Part shown: in pieces, positions 1 to 3,924 of the stretch
How the letters are laid out: each line of letters starts with the position of its first letter
How positions within the stretch are numbered: position 1 is the first letter of the stretch
NCBI RefSeq assembly: GCF_001280005.1
Contig: NZ_LGDW01000149.1
Location: 1-5,346, forward strand
DNA length: 5,346 nt
Source of the DNA: Streptomyces sp. NRRL WC-3618
Lineage (GTDB): Bacteria > Actinomycetota > Actinomycetes > Streptomycetales > Streptomycetaceae
Direction of reading: 5' to 3'
Notes under the pieces: generated by a model
Database searches by the model: none
What the model was told of the DNA's origin: nothing
The model's input: the letters and a program-made list of their open reading frames with translations, nothing else
Program-made: the position numbers and the translations under genes

Positions 1-240
1 CCAGCGCGCCCGGCAGGCTGTCGTACGAGAACGACTTCACCGGGTTCGCGGTCGCCGATCCCTCGCGGACGTAGGTGACACGGCCGAGGTCGTCGTACTC
101 CGTGAACGTCGTCCGGTTGGTGATCGCCAGCTGGTAGCCGATCACCACGTCCGGCACACCGCCCGACGAACGGGACGGAGACCAGCCTCTCACCAGGCGG
201 CCCGTGAACTCGACCTCGACGTCTCCGCCGCTCTCGGTGG
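1..240 (-). pseudogene. RHS/YD-repeat protein fragment, runs off left edge
   Basis: The minus strand reads open from about position 262 down to base 1. It includes the YD-repeat signature EYDDLGRVTYVREG (roughly 118-77) and then a second repeat start, FSYDSLPG (roughly 34-11). RHS/YD repeats build the large beta-barrel shell of secreted polymorphic toxins. The segment continues left of the window, so its C-terminus is not visible. Upstream (rightwards) the same frame stays open, but from about 262 it becomes an Arg/Pro-rich antisense of the FG-GAP coding sequence, so the true 5' part seems to be missing. I see no convincing start codon or ribosome binding site. I infer a 5'-truncated RHS gene on the same strand as the intact RHS toxin gene at the right edge. 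The exact joint lies somewhere in 130-270. An alternative is a short genuine YD-repeat gene starting at one of the GTG codons in this stretch. Confidence 0.55.
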
Positions 241-560
241 CACCGTGCCGATACAAGGTCGGCTCGGTCTTGGATGCCGGTGGCGTCCATGTCCTGCGCG
301 GCGGCAGGAACGGCCTGCCCGGCGCCGGTTCCCAGTGGTTCACTCGGGCTACGGCGGGCGTGCCGGGAGACCCTGCGCAGGACCACCAGTTCGGCTTCGC
401 CGTCCGCCTGCGCGACTTCGACCGGGACGGCGACGCGGACCTCCTGATCTCGGGGCAGTACGGCAGCGGGAACGTGCTGCTTCGGGCGGGGGCCGGCTGC
501 ATTACGCCCCGGGCTGCGAGCGAGGTGAAGATTCGGCCGAGTTCCCGCAGTAGGCAGTAG
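204..560 (+). pseudogene. C-terminal remnant of an FG-GAP repeat protein
   Basis: The frame ending with TAG at 558-560 encodes GGVHVLRGGRNGLPG (from about 276), a spacer containing QWFTRATAGVPG, and then FGFAVRLRDFDRDGDADLLIS (about 390-455). This is the repeating pattern of Streptomyces FG-GAP/VCBS beta-propeller proteins. DFDRDGDAD (about 414-440) is the calcium-binding loop. Family members are usually secreted proteins of about 450 or more residues with a signal peptide and about seven blades. Only about one and a half blades remain here, followed by a short Arg-rich tail. The first GTG in frame is at 204, but residues before about 265 do not resemble FG-GAP, and that DNA reads better as RHS sequence on the other strand. 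There is no signal peptide. I infer a 5'-deleted, probably non-functional remnant. A complete but very small single-blade protein is unlikely. Confidence 0.7.
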
Positions 561-581
561 GGGGCGGTCCGGTCCGATGAA

Positions 582-630
582 GGGCCCGGTGACTGAGACA
601 TGTGCTGTCTGTCGGTCGGTCACCGGGCCC
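582..630. terminator. Compound stem-loop between convergent genes
   Basis: GGGCCCGGTGAC (582-593) pairs perfectly with GTCACCGGGCCC (619-630), a 12-bp GC-rich stem. Inside its 25-nt loop, AGACA (596-600) pairs with TGTCT (606-610). It lies between the end of the FG-GAP remnant (560, plus) and the end of the last small minus-strand gene (642). That is the place expected for a bidirectional terminator. No clear U-run follows, which is common for Streptomyces terminators. Confidence 0.6.
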
Positions 631-641
631 AGGGCGACGAT

Positions 642-857
642 TCAGGTGCCGGAGTTCCCCGCGCAGAGCGCGCGGATACGGGCCAGCAGCGCGAGCGGGT
701 ACGGGTCCGGCTCTACGAGGTGCGCGTGCGCACTGTGCGCCCACACCACCCGGCCAGGCCCGGAGTTGGTGTGCACGTACGCCACCACGACCGCGTCGTC
801 CGGGTCGAGGATCAGCCCCTCGCAGTGACGGCACGCGTGCGGCCCCGGCGACGTCAT
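642..857 (-). CDS. Small Cys/His-containing protein, unknown function (third gene of operon)
   Basis: A 71-residue protein starting MTSPGPHACRHCEG. The start ATG (857-855) overlaps the upstream gene's stop as ATGA, and GGAGGT sits four bases before it on the minus strand, so this start is preferred over the longer open frame beginning near 1001. The N-terminus has C9-x2-C12, followed by ILDPDDAVVVAYVHTNSGPGR and then a WAHSAHAH cluster (W39, H41, H44, H46) and a hydrophobic, probably helical tail. CxxC plus HxxH spacing suggests a small metal-binding, zinc-ribbon-like fold; that is inference, not a family match. There is no signal peptide or membrane segment. It is the last gene of a three-gene overlapping cluster and is followed by a strong stem-loop. 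Proteins of this general look occur in other Streptomyces as uncharacterised genes, as far as I recall; I cannot assign a role. Confidence 0.72.
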   Translation of the reverse strand: MTSPGPHACRHCEGLILDPDDAVVVAYVHTNSGPGRVVWAHSAHAHLVEPDPYPLALLARIRALCAGNSGT

Positions 858-1045
858 GCCACCTCCCCGGGCCGGGCGTGGCAGGTGCGGCCGCAGCGAC
901 GCATCAGCAACAGCCCGCTTCCATGGGGCAAGGGCACGTCCTCGGCCTGACGGCAGACGCGGTGCAGATCCGCGTACTCCGGCCGCTGCGCGACCGTGCA
1001 CTCCGCCGACGGGGGCGGGGTGTCTGTGGCGGCACGGATGGTCAT
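854..1045 (-). CDS. Small Cys/His-rich protein, unknown function (second gene of operon)
   Basis: A 63-residue protein starting MTIRAATDTPPPSAEC. The ATG (1045-1043) overlaps the preceding stop as ATGA, and AGGAG lies nine bases upstream within the preceding gene. Its own TGA overlaps the next start by the same ATGA arrangement. Four cysteines (16, 31, 51, 55) and three histidines (28, 41, 56) are spread through it, with RPEYADLHRVCRQ in the middle and CGRTCH near the end (C51-x3-C55-H56). This density of metal ligands in so short a protein suggests a small zinc-binding protein. The pattern EDVPLPHGSGLLLMRRC could form a beta-hairpin. No secretion signal or transmembrane helix is present. Tight coupling to both neighbours implies that the three products are made together. 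I do not recognise a characterised family. Confidence 0.72.
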   Translation of the reverse strand: MTIRAATDTPPPSAECTVAQRPEYADLHRVCRQAEDVPLPHGSGLLLMRRCGRTCHARPGEVA

Positions 1046-1200
1046 AGCGCGGGCTCCTGCATGCGGTGAAACGGGCAGGCGCAGGGCGGGAACGCGATCG
1101 TCAGGGGGAGCGGACCGCCGCCGCCCAGGACCCTGACGGTGCCTCGGTCCTCGACGATCTCACCGGTTCCGCCGCGCACCGTGTAGACGTGGATTGTCAT
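1042..1200 (-). CDS. Small protein with C-terminal CxCPxH motif, unknown function (first gene of operon)
   Basis: A 52-residue protein, MTIHVYTVRGGTGEIVED at its start and FPPCACPFHR near its end (C40-x-C42-x2-H45). The N-terminal half looks like a short beta-sheet. The last part resembles a knuckle for metal binding, which is inference. An in-frame upstream ATG at 1248 would add 16 residues. It has a passable AGGAAGCAGG upstream, but the extra codons have weaker GC at third positions (10 of 16). They also contain the TATAAC promoter-like box, so I prefer 1200. The stop overlaps the next gene's ATG as ATGA. It is the first gene of the minus-strand cluster and is divergent from the XRE regulator gene, so regulation from the shared intergenic region is likely. 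Confidence 0.65.
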   Translation of the reverse strand: MTIHVYTVRGGTGEIVEDRGTVRVLGGGGPLPLTIAFPPCACPFHRMQEPAL

Positions 1201-1218
1201 CCTGACCCCGGATTCACG

Positions 1219-1231
1219 CCCGTTATACGGG
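1219..1231 (-). promoter_or_regulatory. Candidate -10 region of the small-gene operon within a short palindrome
   Basis: CCCGT-TAT-ACGGG is a perfect 5+3+5 inverted repeat. On the minus strand it reads GTATAACGGG, giving a TATAAC -10-like hexamer at 1227-1222, about 21 bases before the preferred ATG at 1200. No good -35 box is seen at the normal distance, so an activator may be needed. The same GTATAACGG occurs on the plus strand before the regulator gene. Confidence 0.4.
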
Positions 1232-1239
1232 GCTGTAGC

Positions 1240-1245
1240 TTGCGT
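1240..1245. promoter_or_regulatory. Possible operator half-site
   Basis: TTGCGT here equals one arm of the perfect palindrome at 1362-1378 and lies just upstream of the candidate -10 of the minus-strand operon. If the palindrome is the regulator's operator, this could be a weaker half-site controlling the divergent operon. A six-base match is weak evidence alone. Confidence 0.25.
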
Positions 1246-1345
1246 CATGTCGACCTGCTTCCTTCAGGTGGGCCATCGCCCCGGGGCCGCGCGAACGGTC
1301 GCCGGGGTCTTCGATGGGTTACCGCACTCTCAGACCGTAAGGGGG

Positions 1346-1354
1346 GTATAACGG
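1346..1354 (+). promoter_or_regulatory. Candidate -10 region of the regulator gene
   Basis: GTATAACGG includes a TATAAC hexamer (1347-1352), 53 bases before the GTG start of the XRE gene. It is the exact reverse complement of 1220-1228, so both divergent units carry the same box facing outward. No convincing -35 sequence is seen 16-18 bases upstream. The palindrome beginning at 1362 would fall over or just after the transcription start. Confidence 0.4.
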
Positions 1355-1361
1355 TGAGTAG

Positions 1362-1378
1362 GCACGCAACTTGCGTGC
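1362..1378. promoter_or_regulatory. 17-nt palindrome, probable operator of the XRE regulator
   Basis: GCACGCAA (1362-1369), a single central C (1370) and TTGCGTGC (1371-1378) form a perfect 8+1+8 inverted repeat. It sits 10 bases after the TATAAC box and 27 bases before the regulator's start codon. A dimeric helix-turn-helix protein bound there would block its own promoter. The symmetry is observed; the binding protein is inferred. Confidence 0.55.
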
Positions 1379-1405
1379 GTCATCGGTCGGTCGCCAGGGG
1401 GCAGG

Positions 1406-2629
1406 GTGGACACGAGGGGAATCGGCAGGCGCATTGCCTACTGGCGCGAGCGTCGGCGGATCACTCAGGCGGACTTCGGCGCGCTTATGGGCATGTCCCG
1501 TAGATGGGTCCAAGACTTGGAGGGAGGGCAGCGGCAAAGCGATCCACGGCTGTCCGTGCTGGAAGGCGTGGCCCGAGTGCTGTCAGTACGTCTCGAAGAT
1601 CTGCTGTCGGACGCTCCGCTCGGCAAAGGTGGCGAGTGCGTGGATGGCACCGAACTCGCAGCGATTCGCCGCACGTTGCAACACCACGACGTGATCACCG
1701 GTTCCTGCGACGGGACCGCTTTCGAGCCCGTCTCCGTCGAGACGCTGAGCAACAACGTGGAGTACGGCTGGACTGCGTTCCAGGCAAGCCACTTCGCTTC
1801 ACTGGGCCGCGTAGTCCCGGGGCTCCTCATCGACGCCAACCGTGCTGCCGCCAGACATGAGGGAGACGCACGGCTTGCGTCGTTCCGGCTGCTGTCCATG
1901 TCTCTGCAACTGGTCGAGGCCGTGGCGATCAAGTTCGGCGACACCGGCTTAGCGTTCATGGCAGCAGACCGGTCGGTAGCGGCTGCCGAGCGATCTGGGG
2001 ACCCTGTCACCATGGCTGCGGCGGCCCGGCACCTTGCCGACGCGATGACTCACCATGGGCAGGCTGCCGCCGCTGTCGAATTCGCCGTTGTTGCCGCCGA
2101 CCGTCTGGAGAACGAGCTGATCGAGCGTGGCGCAGACGGGTTCTCCGTTCTGGGCATGCTCTATCTCAAAGCCGCCATGGCCTCAGCCAGCATCGAGAAC
2201 CGCAGTGCCGCCCCCGATCTCCTCGATCAGGCCGACCATCACGCTACGCAACTCGGTGCGGACGGCAATGCGATGTTCACCGCGTATGGGCCAACGAACG
2301 TTGCAGTGCACCGCGTTGCCGCGCACGCGCGGCTCCGCGAAGGCGCTGAGGCCGTCGCCGCCGCTGAGGCCATTCCGGCGCCGCGCCGCGATGCCCTGCC
2401 GCGCGAGCGGCGCGCTCATCACCTTGTCGATCTCGCGTACGGCTACACACAGGCCGGCCGTCGGGAGAAGGCGGTCGAGACACTGCTCCTGGCGGAGAAG
2501 GAAGCTGCGGAAGAGGTGCGCTGCCGCCCCAATAGTCGCCAACTCGTCGAGGATCTGCGCCTTCTCGGCGCGGGAAGTGCCGAGGCGCGCTTGCAGGCAC
2601 TCGCCACACGGTGTGGACTGCCCGGGTGA
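1406..2629 (+). CDS. XRE-family helix-turn-helix regulator with helical-repeat C-terminal domain
   Basis: A 407-residue cytoplasmic DNA-binding protein. Residues about 7-67 form an XRE/Cro-type domain: GRRIAYWRERRRITQADFG, then MGMSRRWVQDLEGGQR as turn and recognition helix, then LSVLEGVARVLSVRLEDLL. The rest (about 120-400) is Ala-rich and all-helical, with repeated 30-40-residue helix pairs. It ends in RAHHLVDLAYGYTQAGRREKAVETLLLAEKEA, which resembles TPR repeats, and EEVRCRPNSRQL. This is the build of Streptomyces XRE-TPR-like regulators whose C-terminus senses a peptide, protein or small ligand. The GTG start has AGGGGGCAG just before it and gives a protein beginning at the usual distance from the HTH. 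A perfect palindrome lies 27 bases upstream, suggesting autoregulation. The stop overlaps the flavoprotein start as GTGA, so the two are co-translated. The ligand and target genes are unknown; the divergent small genes are the natural candidates. Confidence 0.9.
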   Translation: MDTRGIGRRIAYWRERRRITQADFGALMGMSRRWVQDLEGGQRQSDPRLSVLEGVARVLSVRLEDLLSDAPLGKGGECVDGTELAAIRRTLQHHDVITGSCDGTAFEPVSVETLSNNVEYGWTAFQASHFASLGRVVPGLLIDANRAAARHEGDARLASFRLLSMSLQLVEAVAIKFGDTGLAFMAADRSVAAAERSGDPVTMAAAARHLADAMTHHGQAAAAVEFAVVAADRLENELIERGADGFSVLGMLYLKAAMASASIENRSAAPDLLDQADHHATQLGADGNAMFTAYGPTNVAVHRVAAHARLREGAEAVAAAEAIPAPRRDALPRERRAHHLVDLAYGYTQAGRREKAVETLLLAEKEAAEEVRCRPNSRQLVEDLRLLGAGSAEARLQALATRCGLPG

Positions 2630-3153
2630 CCAAGATCCTGTATCTGATCTCCTGCGCCGCTCCGCCCGCTCAGTACGTCTCCACCGGCATACGCAAGGCC
2701 CAAGCCGCCGGGTGGGACGTCTGCCTCGTCCTCACCCCCTCCGCGCACCGCTGGCTCGAGGACGACATTGCCGAGCTTCGCGAACTGACCGGATACCCCG
2801 TACGCCACCAGTACAAATTGCCTGCTGAATCCGACGTGTTGCCCCCGCCGGACGCCATCCTCGTAGCCCCCGCCACGCTCAACACGCTGACCAAGTGGGC
2901 TGACGGCCACGCCGACACACTCGCCCTCGGACTCGTCACGGAAGGCATCGGTCTACGGATACCACTCGTTGCCCTCCCTTACCTGAACCAAGCCCAGGCG
3001 GCACACCCTGCCCTTGATCGGAGTGTGTCATTTCTCCGTGAATGCGGAGTGACCGTACTTCTGGGCGACGGAGGGTTCATTCCTCATGCGCCCAAGCAGG
3101 GTGACCTGGACGCGTATCCGTGGGATGCAGCTTTGGCCGCCCTGCCTGTGTGA
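2626..3153 (+). CDS. HFCD-family flavoprotein (Dfp/CoaC/EpiD-like)
   Basis: A 175-residue predicted FMN-binding protein of the homo-oligomeric flavin-containing Cys decarboxylase (HFCD) superfamily. The N-terminal strand and loop ILYLISCAAPPAQYV matches the flavin phosphate-binding region. APATLNTLTKWADGHADTLA (residues 81-100) occupies the place of the PASANT motif. IPLVALPYLNQAQAAHPAL (112-130) occupies the place of the PxMNxxMW substrate-recognition clamp, and both motifs are altered. Family members decarboxylate phosphopantothenoylcysteine, peptide C-terminal cysteines or aromatic acids, or act as prenyltransferases; the reaction here cannot be told. The catalytic His of true decarboxylases, normally near residue 70-90, is not obvious; H61 is the nearest candidate. 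GTG at 2626 is chosen because it overlaps the regulator's TGA (GTGA) and starts right at the first beta-strand; an in-frame GTG at 2611 is less likely. There is no signal peptide. It is probably paired functionally with the regulator. Confidence 0.85.
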   Translation: MTKILYLISCAAPPAQYVSTGIRKAQAAGWDVCLVLTPSAHRWLEDDIAELRELTGYPVRHQYKLPAESDVLPPPDAILVAPATLNTLTKWADGHADTLALGLVTEGIGLRIPLVALPYLNQAQAAHPALDRSVSFLRECGVTVLLGDGGFIPHAPKQGDLDAYPWDAALAALPV

Positions 3154-3177
3154 TCTCAGCAGTGCGTCACCGCAGCC

Positions 3178-3341
3178 GTCTTCCCAAACTCCTCGGCCAC
3201 GCCCACATCGGCGTCACCGCCGGCGGCTACGCCCACGTCCGACTCCGCCTGCAACGCCAAGCCATCGATACCCTCAACGATGCCCTCCACTCGACCGGAG
3301 ACGGCCCGGACGACCCACCCGCCGCAGCAGTCGTCCGCTGA
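3178..3341 (+). pseudogene. C-terminal remnant of a tyrosine recombinase (phage/ICE integrase)
   Basis: The frame ending with TGA at 3339-3341 encodes LPKLLGHAHIGVTAGGYAHVRLRLQRQAIDTLNDAL followed in reading by an Asp/Pro-rich tail. LLGHxxIxxTxxYAHV is the hallmark end of tyrosine recombinases: the His of GHAHIG is the conserved box II histidine and the Tyr of YAHV is the nucleophile. Only about 50 residues survive of a protein that is usually 370-450 residues. The N-terminal arm-binding domain, catalytic Arg and Lys are absent. Similarity starts just after the flavoprotein stop at 3153, so a deletion or insertion joint lies at about 3154-3180. An in-frame GTG at 3120 exists inside the flavoprotein gene but is not a credible start. 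The remnant marks an integrated phage or actinomycete integrative element that has decayed. It cannot be active. Confidence 0.75.
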
Positions 3342-3364
3342 CGTTGCCGTCACCGTTGCCGTCA
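3342..3364 (+). repeat. Tandem 12-mer directly after the integrase stop
   Basis: CGTTGCCGTCAC (3342-3353) is followed at once by CGTTGCCGTCA (3354-3364), a near-perfect tandem pair. It lies between the integrase stop codon and the terminator. Direct repeats near the 3' end of integrase genes can be arm-type integrase sites or remains of an attachment site. Which applies here is not known. Confidence 0.5.
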
Positions 3365-3372
3365 AGAACCGC

Positions 3373-3406
3373 AGAAGCCTCGCCAGGAAAGTCTGGCGAG
3401 GCTTCT
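3373..3406. terminator. Perfect 14-bp hairpin, bidirectional terminator
   Basis: AGAAGCCTCGCCAG (3373-3386) and CTGGCGAGGCTTCT (3393-3406) form a perfect 14-bp stem with loop GAAAGT. On the plus strand it is followed by CGCTTTTCTCG, a T-rich stretch typical of an intrinsic terminator. It sits 32 bases after the recombinase remnant and 24 bases beyond the convergent immunity gene's stop, so it can serve both strands. Confidence 0.85.
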
Positions 3407-3429
3407 CGCTTTTCTCGTAATTTTCAGGT

Positions 3430-3924
3430 TCAGCTGGACTCTCGCCAGCGAGTCACAGCTCGTTGACACAGGGAGAGAGCGAAAGATCCAAAATCATCTC
3501 CGAGCCTCTCCATGCTCTGACGGTCCGCGACGCCAGGATTCCAAACTAGGATCGGATACTCACCTTCCTGATCCGCTTGAGAGGAATCGAGAACGATCAA
3601 TCCACCCATTCCGTCAAACATTACAACGATCAGGTCGGATGGCATTCCGTACTGGCTGTGAGCATCCAAGGTCTCAGTTACGGAACCTAGCAGCTTCTGC
3701 CCCATGGCAGGTGTCTGATACACGCCAAGGAATTCTTCGCCAGCGATATCCCAGGTCCCGAACTCTTCGATCACGCGGCGATACGAGGGAGGAAACATGA
3801 CGCTCAGATCGCGCTCGGCGGCGGTGATCGTCCCTGTGTCGCAACCATCTGCATGGTTCGCGATGTCGTCGTTGGCACGAACCAGCTCGATCAGGCGCTC
3901 ACTATCCTCGACTGCGCTCATCAT
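3430..3924 (-). CDS. SUKH-family (SMI1/KNR4) immunity protein
   Basis: A 164-residue cytoplasmic protein of the SMI1/KNR4 (SUKH) superfamily, which neutralises polymorphic toxins by direct binding. The signature is AAERDLSVMFPPSYRRVIEEFGTWDI (about residues 35-60): an acidic or charged helix, FPxxYRxxxxEFG, then an aromatic/Gly strand. Later strands include LIVVMFDGMGGLIVLDSS (98-115) and YPILVWNPG (123-131), and the protein ends with a helix DDFGSFALSLCQRAV. The ATG at 3924 overlaps the toxin's stop as ATGA. A second ATG at 3921 and an upstream TTG at 3954 are less likely starts. Hand-counted G+C at 3541-3660 is 50%, far below the flavoprotein gene (75% at 2701-2760), a sign of transfer with its toxin. 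Order and overlap directly after a nuclease toxin make the immunity role strong. LHH toxin with SUKH immunity is also the pairing seen in Bacillus YobL-YobK. Confidence 0.9.
   Translation of the reverse strand: MMSAVEDSERLIELVRANDDIANHADGCDTGTITAAERDLSVMFPPSYRRVIEEFGTWDIAGEEFLGVYQTPAMGQKLLGSVTETLDAHSQYGMPSDLIVVMFDGMGGLIVLDSSQADQEGEYPILVWNPGVADRQSMERLGDDFGSFALSLCQRAVTRWRESS

Noticed and set aside
602..1069. Plus-strand 155-residue open frame across the small minus-strand genes
   Set aside because: Ala/Arg/Pro-rich and antisense to three overlapping genes that have ribosome sites and ATGA coupling.
642..1250. Possibility that the small genes are DUF397-type partners of the XRE regulator
   Set aside because: DUF397 proteins carry a W-x-KSSYSG start and conserved NCVEVA-like core; none of the three small proteins shows these.
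1278..1287. GCCCCGGGGC palindrome in the intergenic region
   Set aside because: A ten-base all-GC palindrome is expected by chance at this composition and is not placed at a promoter; the 17-nt palindrome is the stronger operator candidate.
1465..2013. Long open frame on the minus strand inside the regulator gene
   Set aside because: It is antisense to the clear XRE coding sequence, Ser/Arg-rich and without domain signals; high-GC DNA commonly leaves this frame open.
2127..2828. Plus-strand 233-residue open frame spanning the regulator and flavoprotein genes
   Set aside because: It is out of frame with both well-supported genes, and its composition (Arg, Pro, Ser) is that of a shifted high-GC frame.
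3154..3430. tRNA gene or CRISPR array near the integrase remnant
   Set aside because: No cloverleaf arms or T-loop motif are visible, and the only repeat is a single tandem 12-mer pair without spacers.
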